Source: Flavobacterium sp. LC2016-23 | GTDB taxonomy: Bacteria > Bacteroidota > Bacteroidia > Flavobacteriales > Flavobacteriaceae | Reading direction: 5' to 3' | Assembly (NCBI RefSeq): GCF_009674775.1 | Contig: NZ_WKKE01000007.1 | Coordinates: 124,001 to 188,000 of the forward strand | DNA length: 64,000 nucleotides | Part shown: positions 1 through 8,226 of the stretch, piece by piece | Position numbering within the stretch: the first letter of the stretch is position 1 | Layout of the letters: every line of letters starts with the position of its first letter | Position numbers and translations under genes: made by a program | The notes under the pieces: generated by a model | Database searches by the model: none | What the model saw: only the letters and a program-made list of their open reading frames with translations | What the model was told of the DNA's origin: nothing

Positions 1-1040
1 AAGGAGAGGAGTATACCGTTACGGGTATGATCGTCAAAAAAGTATATCCGGATTATTTCTGGAAAGAATATATTCTGGTCAATAAAAAGAATGAATTTGT
101 ATACCTTTCCGAAAGCAACGGACACTGGATTTTTCTGACAGAAATAGAAGAAGAGTATGATGTAAGGGAACATCCGCATGCAGTAGAGTATGACGGGAGT
201 CAATTTAAGCTCTACGAATACACGGATGTTGCGATAGAAACGGCAGAAGGTTTTTTCGATTTTGAATTGCCCAATACCTGGATTCATATGGTGGAGTATA
301 TTCAGCCTCCATCAATGATTTCTATTGAAAAGATGAATAAGGTGCAGACCACTTATCTGGGCGAATACATCAGTAAGAGAGAAATTAAAAAAGCGTTTCC
401 GAATAGTATTTTAAGACTTAAGACGGGTGTAAGTGTGGTGCAGCCTTTTTATTTTGACGTTACGAATACGGCCATTGTGTTTTGTTTTTTCGCTTTGTTA
501 ATCATCTGTTCGAACTGGTATATTTATAAAGATCAGACCGAACAAAATGTATTTTATAAGGAGATAGCCTTTGACAGTAACAATAACAAAGAAATAATAA
601 GCGCCCCCTTTGAGCTAAAAGGAGGTTCGGCACCCTTAAGCATATGGGTTTCAACAGAAGTCGATAACTCCTGGGCCAACGTTGATGTGGCTTTGGTGGA
701 TGAGAAAACGAGTGATGAAATTCACGCCAACAAAGATATCGAGTATTATTCGGGCTATGAAGGCGGCGAAAGCTGGACAGAGGGCGGCCAGACCCAGGAG
801 TTTAATATCTGCGGTATAAAAGAAGGCAAATACCACCTTTTGATTACGTCACAAAAAGCACCCGAAGACAGTCGTAATAACGTCATGAAAGTTAAAGTGG
901 TCTGGAATCAGCCCTCGAGCCGAAATGTCTGGCTGGTTATTATTTTTATGATTGTTGTTCTTGTCATCATCAGTTTTGCCAGTTTAAGTTTTGAGAAAAG
1001 AAGATGGGAAGACAGTCATTACTCTCCCTATAGCGAATAA
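1..1040 (+). CDS. DUF4178 domain membrane protein (5' partial)
   Basis: The reading frame is open to the window edge: in-frame codons from position 3 precede the first ATG at 27, so the true start is probably upstream. The visible N-terminal part (motifs FWKEYIL, YLSESNGHW) resembles the DUF4178 domain. A membrane helix follows at about residues 147-165 (counting from ATG 27). A roughly 130-residue, probably extracytoplasmic domain comes next, and a second helix lies near residues 300-320 before a short charged tail. It is the first visible gene of a compact operon with DUF350 and a spermidine-synthase-like gene, a neighbourhood known for DUF4178 proteins. The biochemical role is unknown; an envelope-associated function is inferred. 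Confidence 0.72.
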   Translation, partial: GEEYTVTGMIVKKVYPDYFWKEYILVNKKNEFVYLSESNGHWIFLTEIEEEYDVREHPHAVEYDGSQFKLYEYTDVAIETAEGFFDFELPNTWIHMVEYIQPPSMISIEKMNKVQTTYLGEYISKREIKKAFPNSILRLKTGVSVVQPFYFDVTNTAIVFCFFALLIICSNWYIYKDQTEQNVFYKEIAFDSNNNKEIISAPFELKGGSAPLSIWVSTEVDNSWANVDVALVDEKTSDEIHANKDIEYYSGYEGGESWTEGGQTQEFNICGIKEGKYHLLITSQKAPEDSRNNVMKVKVVWNQPSSRNVWLVIIFMIVVLVIISFASLSFEKRRWEDSHYSPYSE

Positions 1041-1045
1041 ACAGT

Positions 1046-1225
1046 ATGAAAAATATAATTGATTTTATCAAAAATAATATAGCAGCAACCTTAATCGGAC
1101 TGTTTTGCTTTGGGGTCTATTTGTATTTTGCCTATTCGGGAAACCGGATCTGCGATTGCGAATCGACAGAAAGTTATACTACCGCAGGAAACAGAAGTTC
1201 AGTAAACCGTTTTTATCATAAATAA
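1046..1225 (+). CDS. Small single-pass membrane protein (59 aa)
   Basis: ATG at 1046 opens a 59-codon frame starting 5 bp after the DUF4178 stop and ending 11 bp before the DUF350 start, so it fits the operon exactly. The product starts MKNIIDFIKNN, has one hydrophobic helix (about residues 12-30), then a short polar tail with a CDC motif (GNRICDCES). No family was recognised. Tight spacing and a clean membrane topology argue that it is real. The CxC could bind metal or form disulfides, but that is speculation. Confidence 0.6.
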   Translation: MKNIIDFIKNNIAATLIGLFCFGVYLYFAYSGNRICDCESTESYTTAGNRSSVNRFYHK

Positions 1226-1236
1226 ATCTTTAAACT

Positions 1237-1452
1237 ATGGATTTAATACATTACCAACCCGTTATCAATTCGATTCTTTTTTCATTTCTGGGAATCATAA
1301 TTTTATTAGCCGCCTATTTTGTAATTGAGAAAATTACTCCGGAAAATACCTGGAAAGAAGTAGTAGAGAAAAACAATGTTGCCGTTGCTATTGTCCTGGC
1401 AGCTTTTATCATTGGGATCTCGATGATTATTAGTGCCGCAATTCATGGGTAA
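1237..1452 (+). CDS. DUF350 family membrane protein
   Basis: The 71-residue protein has two predicted membrane helices (about residues 10-30 and 47-67) separated by a short loop containing ITPENTWKEVVEKNNVAVAIV, typical of half-length DUF350 (YjfL-type) proteins. Such proteins recur beside DUF4178 and spermidine-synthase-like genes. The stop codon overlaps the next gene's start region, which suggests translational coupling. Its role is unknown; a small channel or a scaffold for the neighbouring membrane proteins is only a hypothesis. Confidence 0.8.
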   Translation: MDLIHYQPVINSILFSFLGIIILLAAYFVIEKITPENTWKEVVEKNNVAVAIVLAAFIIGISMIISAAIHG

Positions 1453-2965
1453 AAAGTTTATCAGGTTTGAATTTTTATTGCTTTTTGCCGTTTTTATAAT
1501 TGCGACCTGCGGGCTTGTTTACGAGCTCGTTGCCGGAACGCTCGCCAGTTATTTATTAGGGGATTCTGTAAAACAATTTTCATTTATCATTGGCGTCTAC
1601 CTGTTTTCGATGGGTATTGGCTCTTTCTTTTCTAAGTTTTTCCATAAAAACCTGCTGAATACTTTCGTCGAAATCGAGATATTGGTAGGGTTAATCGGGG
1701 GCTTAAGTTCCGTAGTATTGTTTTTATTGTTTGAAAGCGTAGGGTCTTTTCAGTTCATCTTGTATTTGCTTGTTTTTGTAACCGGCTTTTTAGTGGGTTT
1801 GGAAATTCCGTTACTGATGAACATCCTGAAAGACAAAGTCGAGTTTAAGGATTTGGTTTCGAATGTTTTTACTTTCGATTATATTGGTGCCTTATTGGCG
1901 TCGATACTTTTTCCGTTGCTACTGGTTCCGAAACTTGGAATCATGGGCACTTCACTATTCTTTGGTATGATCAATGTCAGCATTGCCATTGTATTGTGCT
2001 TTCTTTTGAAATCAGAATTAAAGAATAGTTACTTCCTGAAAGTAAAAGCAATTCTTTCGTTCCTGTTGTTATTGACCGTTTTTATATTTTCAGAAAATAT
2101 TTTATCATATTCCGAAGGGAAATTATACGGGGAAAATATTATTTACACACACTCAACTCCCTATCAGAGAATCGTTTTAACGCATAATAAGAGCGATTAC
2201 AGGCTCTATCTCAACAACAACCTACAGTTTAGTTCTGCAGACGAATATCGTTACCACGAAGCCCTGGTTCATCCTGTAATGTCAATTGCAAAAAAGGTCA
2301 GTCATGTTTTGGTTCTGGGCGGCGGCGATGGTCTGGCCGTGCGTGAAATTTTGAAATACAAAGACGTAAAAACGATTACCTTAGTCGATCTGGATCAGGG
2401 AATGACGAAATTGTTTAAGACCAATAAAGTACTGACCGGCCTGAACAGTAATTCACTAAACAATCCAAAAGTTACCGTAATCAACACCGATGCTTACATT
2501 TGGGCCAAAAGCTGTAAAGTAAAATTTGACGTGGCGATTATTGATTTCCCGGATCCTTCCAATTACAGCCTGGGGAAATTATATTCCCTAAATTTTTACC
2601 AGACCGTTCAAAGCATCCTGCAGCCAGATGCAGCAGTAGTGATCCAGACGACATCGCCTTATTTTGCACCAAAATCATTTTGGTGTATCAATAAAACGGT
2701 AATGGCTGTTTTTCCTCAGGCAGATGCGTATCATGCTTATGTCCCTTCTTTTGGGGAATGGGGATTTACGATTGCGATTAATGGTTTTAACACCACCTTT
2801 AATACCGTAAACAGACAAGCGTCAGGATTGAAGTTTTATAATTATCAGTTTGACCGGTATAATTATTTTACTAAAGATATGATTTCAAATGAAATTGAAA
2901 TCAATCGTTTAGATAACCAAATTTTAGTGCGCTATTTTGATGAAGAATGGGGAAAATTACAATAG
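1445..2965 (+). CDS. Membrane-anchored spermidine synthase-like protein
   Basis: The N-terminal ~215 residues contain about seven hydrophobic helices. The C-terminal ~290 residues form a spermidine-synthase/AdoMet-like Rossmann domain with a glycine-rich loop (VLVLGGGDGLAVREIL), an acidic ribose-binding segment (LVDLDQG) and an acidic active-site-like segment (DFPDPSNYSLGKLYS). Soluble SpeE proteins lack the membrane half, so this belongs to the membrane-fused family. I prefer ATG 1445 (8 bp overlap with DUF350); a GTG at 1433 is the alternative. Aminopropyl transfer is expected from the fold, but substrate and acceptor are not determined. Confidence 0.8.
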   Translation: MGKKFIRFEFLLLFAVFIIATCGLVYELVAGTLASYLLGDSVKQFSFIIGVYLFSMGIGSFFSKFFHKNLLNTFVEIEILVGLIGGLSSVVLFLLFESVGSFQFILYLLVFVTGFLVGLEIPLLMNILKDKVEFKDLVSNVFTFDYIGALLASILFPLLLVPKLGIMGTSLFFGMINVSIAIVLCFLLKSELKNSYFLKVKAILSFLLLLTVFIFSENILSYSEGKLYGENIIYTHSTPYQRIVLTHNKSDYRLYLNNNLQFSSADEYRYHEALVHPVMSIAKKVSHVLVLGGGDGLAVREILKYKDVKTITLVDLDQGMTKLFKTNKVLTGLNSNSLNNPKVTVINTDAYIWAKSCKVKFDVAIIDFPDPSNYSLGKLYSLNFYQTVQSILQPDAAVVIQTTSPYFAPKSFWCINKTVMAVFPQADAYHAYVPSFGEWGFTIAINGFNTTFNTVNRQASGLKFYNYQFDRYNYFTKDMISNEIEINRLDNQILVRYFDEEWGKLQ

Positions 2966-4568
2966 TTCCAGACGAAGTTTTGTAAAAGGAATTGCGGCTT
3001 CGCTGCTTCTGGTTCCGTTTTTGCAGTTTTGTACCGACAAGATAGCCGTTTTAATGATTCGTTTGTCGGGAACAAAGCATCTTTTGGGACATCGATTATG
3101 GATTAAGGATTTTCCGGAACCAACGTCTCAGATACAGACTTCTTATCTTATTGTCGGAGGTGGTATATCGGGTCTGAGTGCGGCGCGTCAGCTCACGAAA
3201 AGAGGCATTTCTGATTTTATTCTGGTGGAACTGGAGGATCATCTGGGAGGAAATTCCTCCAATGGAGAAAACCAGTATTCCAAATATCCACTAGGTGCGC
3301 ATTACCTGCCTTTGCCTAATTTTCAGGACAAAGAATTATTGCATTTTCTGGAAGAAGAAAAGATTATCATCGGGTATGATTCCAAAGGGCTTCCTCTTTT
3401 TGATGAACTCCAGCTTACTTTTGCTCCCGATGAACGATTGTTTTACAAAAACAGCTGGCAGGAAGGTGTTGTTCCCAAAGAAGGAAATACGGCTGCCGAA
3501 GATGCAGAACTGAAAACCTTTTTCAGACAAATGGATTTTTTCAGAAGTGCAAAAGGACAGGACGGGAAGTACTTATTTGATATTCCGCTTCGTCTCTCTT
3601 CTGCTGATGCCGCTACCAGGGCTTTAGATGAAATAACAATGAAAGAATGGTTTGAACAAAATAATTTCAAATCAGCACCTTTATTTAATTATATCGATTA
3701 CTGCTGCAAGGACGATTTCGGATTGGGAATTGAATACGTTTCGGCCTGGGCCGGAATTCATTATTTTGCCGGAAGAAAACAGGATGCATCGTCTGATAAA
3801 AAGGACAGTGTTTTAACCTGGCCCGAAGGGAATGCACGACTGGCTGCGCACCTGAAGAAATATACTAAGGACAAAGCGTTAAAAAACCACCTGGTCTATG
3901 AGCTTAAAATCGAAAAGAATAAAGCTGTTGCCAAAACTTTCGATAATCATAAAAAAACGTCCGTAACCATTATTGCCGACAAAGTAATCATGGCGACACC
4001 TCAATTTGTCAATCAATATATTATGAAAGACAGAAAAGAGTTCACCAAAGAATTTCATTATACTCCCTGGCTTTTGGCTACGCTGGTTGTGTCTGACCTT
4101 GCCGATAATTTTAGTTTCCCGTTGTCCTGGGATAATATTATTTACGGATCAAAAGGATTGGGCTATGTATACGATCAGCATCAGTCTGTAAGTCAGTTAC
4201 AAACCAAAAAAGTAATTACGTATTATTATAGTTTTTCAGGCCCGGACCTTAAAAAGACGAGAAAGGAAATTTATAAAAAGAAAACAGAATATTGGAAACA
4301 GCTGGTTTTTGACGATCTGAAAATGGCACATCCGGATATTGAAAGTGTTACCGAAGAAATGAACGTTTTTGTATTAGGACACGGAATGATTAGTCCGGTG
4401 CCGGGTTTTATCTTTGGGGAAGCAAAAAAACAAGCCTCAAAAAACATTGATAAACGGATCTATTTTGCCCATACCGATCTGTCCGGTATTTCTATTTTTG
4501 AAGAAGCTTTTCATCACGGAATTAATATTGTAAATCAGATTTTAGATGACACAACCCTGGATTCATAA
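2940..4568 (+). CDS. Tat-signal FAD-dependent amine-oxidase-like protein
   Basis: ATG 2940 (preferred to TTG 2937) gives a 542-residue protein. A twin-arginine signal (SSRRSFVKGIAASLLLVPF) sits at about residues 9-27, predicting export in folded form. A dinucleotide-binding fold follows: IVGGGISGLSAARQL, then the acidic strand end VELEDHLGGN. A C-terminal FAD-like segment (HTDLSGISIFEEAFHHG) is also visible, so it resembles flavin-dependent amine oxidases. It overlaps the spermidine-synthase-like gene by 26 bp, and the next gene starts inside its end. An oxidase acting on a polyamine-like product of its neighbour is a reasonable but untested inference. Confidence 0.75.
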   Translation: MKNGENYNSSRRSFVKGIAASLLLVPFLQFCTDKIAVLMIRLSGTKHLLGHRLWIKDFPEPTSQIQTSYLIVGGGISGLSAARQLTKRGISDFILVELEDHLGGNSSNGENQYSKYPLGAHYLPLPNFQDKELLHFLEEEKIIIGYDSKGLPLFDELQLTFAPDERLFYKNSWQEGVVPKEGNTAAEDAELKTFFRQMDFFRSAKGQDGKYLFDIPLRLSSADAATRALDEITMKEWFEQNNFKSAPLFNYIDYCCKDDFGLGIEYVSAWAGIHYFAGRKQDASSDKKDSVLTWPEGNARLAAHLKKYTKDKALKNHLVYELKIEKNKAVAKTFDNHKKTSVTIIADKVIMATPQFVNQYIMKDRKEFTKEFHYTPWLLATLVVSDLADNFSFPLSWDNIIYGSKGLGYVYDQHQSVSQLQTKKVITYYYSFSGPDLKKTRKEIYKKKTEYWKQLVFDDLKMAHPDIESVTEEMNVFVLGHGMISPVPGFIFGEAKKQASKNIDKRIYFAHTDLSGISIFEEAFHHGINIVNQILDDTTLDS

Positions 4569-5568
4569 ATCAAAAACCGATTTCTTTTTCATAATCGGAC
4601 CTTCTTTTTTCGTGCTGGCCTTTATTTTTCTGTTTCAGGATTTTATTACCGGAATCGAGGAGCGGTATTCCTTTTACACCTGGCTCTTTTTAATCGTTTT
4701 TATAGATGTGGCGCATGTTTATGCAACGTTGTTTAAAACCTATTTTGTAAAAAAAGAATTTGAAAAGAGGAAAAAACTGCTGACCATTGTACCCGTAATC
4801 TGCTTCGCTGTGGGCTTTGTTCTCTTTGCTTTTGGCAGTATGGTGTTCTGGTCTTTTCTGGCGTATGTTGCGGTTTATCATTTTATCAGACAGCAATATG
4901 GTTTCATGCGCTTGTATGCAAGGAATGAAAACAAAACAAAAGAATCTGTTTTTCTGGATAATCTTACGATTTATGCCGCAACCGGATACCCTATGTTGTA
5001 TTGGTTTCTATCCTCACCAAGAAAGTTTAACTGGTTCGTAGAAAATGAATTTTTTCGTTTTCATAACGAAACGATTTTAGCAATTCTATTCTGGATTTAC
5101 ATCGCTATTTTAATCAGTTATTTGATTTACGCGTTGTATACCAGTATAAAAAACAGCTTCTTTAATATTCCGAAAAACAGCATTATTTTAGGGACGGCAT
5201 TGTCCTGGTATTTCGGCATAGTTTATTTTAATGACGATCTGATTTTTACCTTGTTAAATGTAATTTCACACGGAATTCCCTATATGGCGCTGGTGTATTT
5301 TAGGGAAATTGATAGCAAAACTGATTCAGAATTGGGGGTGTTATGTTATTTAAAGCGGTACAAAGGCATTTTTATCTATGCAGCAATTTTACTGTGTATT
5401 GCTTTTGCGGAAGAATTTTTGTGGGAAGTTTTGGTGTGGAATGAAAATATTTCTGTTGCAGCACTAAACCTTTCCGGCTGGGAATTTCTGGCTGTTCCAT
5501 TATTAAGTGTTCCGCAATTTACGCACTACCTTCTCGACGGATTTATATGGAAATCTGACAAGGGTTAA
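4546..5568 (+). CDS. Multi-pass membrane protein, last gene of the DUF4178/DUF350 operon
   Basis: This 340-residue protein has about eight hydrophobic segments and starts 23 bp inside the flavoprotein gene, so translation is probably coupled. Conserved-looking polar positions inside helices include DVAHVYATLF, YHFIRQQYGF, SHGIPYMALVY and FTHYLLDG, so several buried His residues could bind metal or heme. I do not recognise a named family. The recurrent His in helices would suit a membrane oxidoreductase or desaturase-like fold, but the motif spacing is not diagnostic. It is the last gene on this strand before a convergent histidine kinase. Confidence 0.7.
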   Translation: MTQPWIHKSKTDFFFIIGPSFFVLAFIFLFQDFITGIEERYSFYTWLFLIVFIDVAHVYATLFKTYFVKKEFEKRKKLLTIVPVICFAVGFVLFAFGSMVFWSFLAYVAVYHFIRQQYGFMRLYARNENKTKESVFLDNLTIYAATGYPMLYWFLSSPRKFNWFVENEFFRFHNETILAILFWIYIAILISYLIYALYTSIKNSFFNIPKNSIILGTALSWYFGIVYFNDDLIFTLLNVISHGIPYMALVYFREIDSKTDSELGVLCYLKRYKGIFIYAAILLCIAFAEEFLWEVLVWNENISVAALNLSGWEFLAVPLLSVPQFTHYLLDGFIWKSDKG

Positions 5569-5619
5569 TACGGAATTTCTTTCGCTCAAAAACCCGAAAT
5601 AGCTCTTAAATCGTTTCGT

Positions 5620-6987
5620 CTATTCGCCTAATATCGGGATATAGAGATCAAATGTTGCGCCTTTATTGATCTCGCTTTTGGTTGTTATCTTTCCATTGTG
5701 ATTTTCGATAATTTTTTTTACGATAGCGAGACCAATTCCTGTTCCTTCATACTCCGAATTAGTATGCAGACACTGAAAAAGTTCGAAAATACGGTCTTTA
5801 AATTGCGGGTCGAATCCAATACCGTTATCACTGATGCTAATATGGGCATAATCATTCTTGGATTGATTTTTCGCTTTTGATCTTGCAAACGGAATATGGT
5901 TTTGAATAACGATATGGGGAGGAAAACCGGGTCTCGAAAATTTAAGGGAATTACAAATAAGGTTCTTTAAAAGCTGTTTGAATTGAAGTGGAATAACAGT
6001 TGCATTGCCCAGATCAGAAACTTCGATAATAGCTTTTTTTTCTGCAATATCATCTTCAAGATCTTCCAGTGCTTTTTGTACGACGCTGTTTAAATTTGTA
6101 TCTACAAACTTTTTGTCGGTCGAATTGGTTCGGGAATACGTAAGCAGATCATTTAAAAGTGTTTGCAGGCGGGCAGCTGCAAATTCAGTACGTTTAAAAT
6201 AATACTGTCCTTTTGGAGATAAATTCTGGTGTTCGTCAGTAAGAATGCGATTGGAAAAAACCTGAATTTTTCGGAGGGGCTCTTGCAAATGATGACTTGA
6301 AATATAGGTAAAAGAGTCAAGTTCTTTGTTCGCAATCAGTAATGCTGCTGCATGTTTTTCATTTTCTTTGTTCTGAAAAGCCAGTTCGGTATTGGCAAGT
6401 AAGAGTTCGGCAGCGCGTTGCTCTTTTTCTTTGTTTTGAAAAGTAAGTTCGATATTGGCAATTAGAAGTTCAGCAGCACGTTTTTCTTTTTCTTTGTTCT
6501 GAAAGGCCAGTTCTTTATTGGCGTCAATGAGTTCAGCGGCAAGCTTTTCTTTCTCTTTGTTTTGAAAAGCCAGTTCTTTATTGGCAATGATTAATTCTGA
6601 AGCACGTTTTTCCTTTTCTTCGTTTTGATAGGTAAGTTCAATATTGGCAATCAGTAATTCGGCAGCACGCTTTTCTTTTTCTTTGTTTTGAAAAGCCAGT
6701 TCCCGGTTGGCGATAACCAGTTCGGCGGCACGCTTCTCTTTTTCTTTGTTCTGAAAGGCCAGCTCTTCATTGGCAATAACAAGCTCTGCAGCGCGTTTTT
6801 CTTTTTCTTTATTCTGGAAAGCCAGTTCTGTATTGGCAATAGCCAATTCGGCGGCACGTTTGCCGCGATCTTCTATTTGCTGTGCCAGTTTTTTATTGGC
6901 CAGAATTAATTCTGCCGGATGGTTGATCTTGTCTTCTGATAAAGGCTCAAGGTCTGTAAAAGCGGCATTAGGTTTTGTTGGGTTCAT
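5620..6987 (-). CDS. Soluble sensor histidine kinase with tandem coiled-coil repeats
   Basis: The N-terminal half is a long helix made of about nine copies of a 21-residue (three-heptad) unit, consensus RAAELxIANxELAFQNKEKEK, with no membrane segment or recognised ligand domain. It runs into a HisKA domain whose phosphoacceptor is in SSHHLQEPLRKI (bacteriophytochrome-like kinases usually have SHDLQEPLR). HATPase motifs follow: N box NLICNSLKF, G1 SDNGIGFD and G2 GTGIGLAIVKKI. I prefer the second ATG (6987). The first, at 7002, lies only 5 bp from a TATCTTTG promoter box (7007-7014) and would leave no leader. No response regulator is adjacent. The input signal is unknown. Confidence 0.87.
   Translation of the reverse strand: MNPTKPNAAFTDLEPLSEDKINHPAELILANKKLAQQIEDRGKRAAELAIANTELAFQNKEKEKRAAELVIANEELAFQNKEKEKRAAELVIANRELAFQNKEKEKRAAELLIANIELTYQNEEKEKRASELIIANKELAFQNKEKEKLAAELIDANKELAFQNKEKEKRAAELLIANIELTFQNKEKEQRAAELLLANTELAFQNKENEKHAAALLIANKELDSFTYISSHHLQEPLRKIQVFSNRILTDEHQNLSPKGQYYFKRTEFAAARLQTLLNDLLTYSRTNSTDKKFVDTNLNSVVQKALEDLEDDIAEKKAIIEVSDLGNATVIPLQFKQLLKNLICNSLKFSRPGFPPHIVIQNHIPFARSKAKNQSKNDYAHISISDNGIGFDPQFKDRIFELFQCLHTNSEYEGTGIGLAIVKKIIENHNGKITTKSEINKGATFDLYIPILGE
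6355..6858 (-). repeat. 63-bp in-gene tandem repeats encoding the 21-aa coiled-coil unit
   Basis: About eight full and one partial copies of a 63-bp unit lie head to tail inside the histidine kinase gene. Units are similar but not identical, differing mostly at IAN-flanking codons. The in-frame period lets copy number change by recombination without breaking the gene, lengthening the helix by three heptads each time. Confidence 0.9.
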
Positions 6988-7006
6988 AGTTTTATCCTGC
7001 AATTTC

Positions 7007-7014
7007 CAAAGATA
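7007..7014 (-). promoter_or_regulatory. Putative -7 promoter box of the repeat kinase gene
   Basis: The minus strand reads TATCTTTG, matching the Bacteroidota -7 consensus TAnnTTTG. No convincing TTG box lies 19 bp further upstream, so only half of the promoter is supported. Its position favours translation from the internal ATG at 6987. Confidence 0.35.
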
Positions 7015-7224
7015 ATATAACTAAGTTTAATCTGTTGATTTTTAGAATAATATGTGTCATTATTGTTGGTTTTGATTGGAAAAAATCCAATTTTAAAAAA
7101 GAAATTTTACGTATAAGCTTACTAGCGTGTGTTTTATGAAAAAAATAAAAGCAAAATTCTTTGTAAAAAGTTTTTAATTATAATTGAACGATCTAATATT
7201 GTCTTTAAATTAAAACAAGAAAAT

Positions 7225-7560
7225 ATGTATCAATATTATTTTCGTCCGGGCTACCATTTAGAAGAACTTTTGATTGATGTTTTTGACGGAGCCGAAAAGG
7301 AAACCTTTTTTCCGGATTTTATGCATGCAATCAGAGAGATACAACCAAAGCTGATCGATATTCTGGATTTATGGATGAATGATGAGGTGCTGATGACGAT
7401 AGATTCCGAAGCAGGAAAATTTACAGTTTCAAAAGATATCTGGGGCTTTGCTTTTATTATGGCCGATAACAATCAGGAAGGATTGCATCGGATCAATCTG
7501 ATTTTAGAGCAGGCGCAACATTTTGAAAAAGTCGATGTTGATTTTGAAAATTATAAATGA
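7225..7560 (+). CDS. Hypothetical protein (111 aa)
   Basis: ATG 7225 gives a 111-residue soluble acidic protein beginning MYQYYFRPGYHLEELLIDVF. An upstream GTG at 7129 would add 32 residues encoded by very AT-rich DNA that looks non-coding, so I use the ATG. No signal peptide or membrane helix is seen. The alternating hydrophobic pattern (FTVSKDIWGFAFIMADNN) suggests a mixed alpha/beta fold. Function is not recognised. It is followed by a good intrinsic terminator. Confidence 0.65.
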   Translation: MYQYYFRPGYHLEELLIDVFDGAEKETFFPDFMHAIREIQPKLIDILDLWMNDEVLMTIDSEAGKFTVSKDIWGFAFIMADNNQEGLHRINLILEQAQHFEKVDVDFENYK

Positions 7561-7588
7561 AACAGGATTTTCTGAGGCTTAAAAAAAA

Positions 7589-7630
7589 CAAAACCCTTGT
7601 GGAGTTTTCCATAAGAGTTTTGCTTTTTGT
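7589..7630 (+). terminator. Intrinsic terminator
   Basis: A hairpin pairs CAAAACCCTTGTGGA (from 7589) with TCCATAAGAGTTTTG (to 7622), with a few wobbles, followed by a T-rich run. It lies between the convergent hypothetical gene and the GNAT gene and may serve both strands. Confidence 0.7.
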
Positions 7631-7643
7631 CTGAAGTAGTTTT

Positions 7644-8150
7644 TTAAAGCTTAATCTCAAACAAACTAAAAGAACCTTCTTTGTAATGTTCCGGCAGTTC
7701 GCTTGTCCATTCTATAGTACTGATTCCTTTGTAATCGAAACCGCAGCTTGTGTAGTAGTTGTTTATTCTCTCGTTGCCGCTATGGGTATCAAGCCGGATA
7801 TAGTCTTTACCGTTTTCTTTGGCATATTGCTTAGCCCATTCGATGATTTTCTTTACATAAGAGCGCCCTCTGAATTTTGGATTCGTAGCAATGCGGTGAA
7901 GGTATACAGCAGGATCGGCAGCGGCTTCTTTCCAGATAATCCAATCGTTGAAAGTAAGCACAAACGTACAGGCAATTTCGTCTTCTTCCTTAATTATAAA
8001 ATGGCGGTTCTCTTCAATTTCTTTTTCTATTAGTGATTTTTCGAAGCCTCTCCAGCTTTTTATGTTGACCGTTTTTTGGTAGGATGTAGCTTCATTATAA
8101 ATATCAAAAACGGCATCGATATCTTCCTTTGTAGTTTTAAGAAATTTCAT
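7644..8150 (-). CDS. GNAT family N-acetyltransferase
   Basis: The 168-residue protein has the GNAT acetyl-CoA-binding region at HRIATNPKFRGRSYVKKIIEW, a variant of the R/Q-x-x-G-x-G/A loop. The C-terminal NERINNYYTSCGFDYKG segment matches the usual motif B 'Y-x-x-x-G-F'. It should transfer an acetyl group from acetyl-CoA to a small-molecule or protein amine, but the substrate cannot be told from sequence. It is a single gene, with TATCTTTG on the minus strand at 8182-8189 as a likely -7 box. Confidence 0.85.
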   Translation of the reverse strand: MKFLKTTKEDIDAVFDIYNEATSYQKTVNIKSWRGFEKSLIEKEIEENRHFIIKEEDEIACTFVLTFNDWIIWKEAAADPAVYLHRIATNPKFRGRSYVKKIIEWAKQYAKENGKDYIRLDTHSGNERINNYYTSCGFDYKGISTIEWTSELPEHYKEGSFSLFEIKL

Positions 8151-8181
8151 TATTTTATTTATTCTCTAAATTAACGGATAT

Positions 8182-8189
8182 CAAAGATA
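8182..8189 (-). promoter_or_regulatory. Putative -7 promoter box of the GNAT gene
   Basis: The minus strand reads TATCTTTG (consensus TAnnTTTG), 31 bp before the start codon. No clear -33 partner is visible. Confidence 0.3.
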
Positions 8190-8226
8190 GATTTTTGACA
8201 GCTGAAAGGCTTTAAGATTTTTGGTT

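Noticed and set aside
6355..6858. Regular spaced repeats that could suggest a CRISPR array
   Set aside because: The units are in-frame coding repeats with no unique spacers, and no cas genes are present.
6651..7015. Three open frames of 68-81 codons over the kinase N-terminus
   Set aside because: They follow the 63-bp repeats in other frames, so they are shadows of the coiled-coil-coding repeat.
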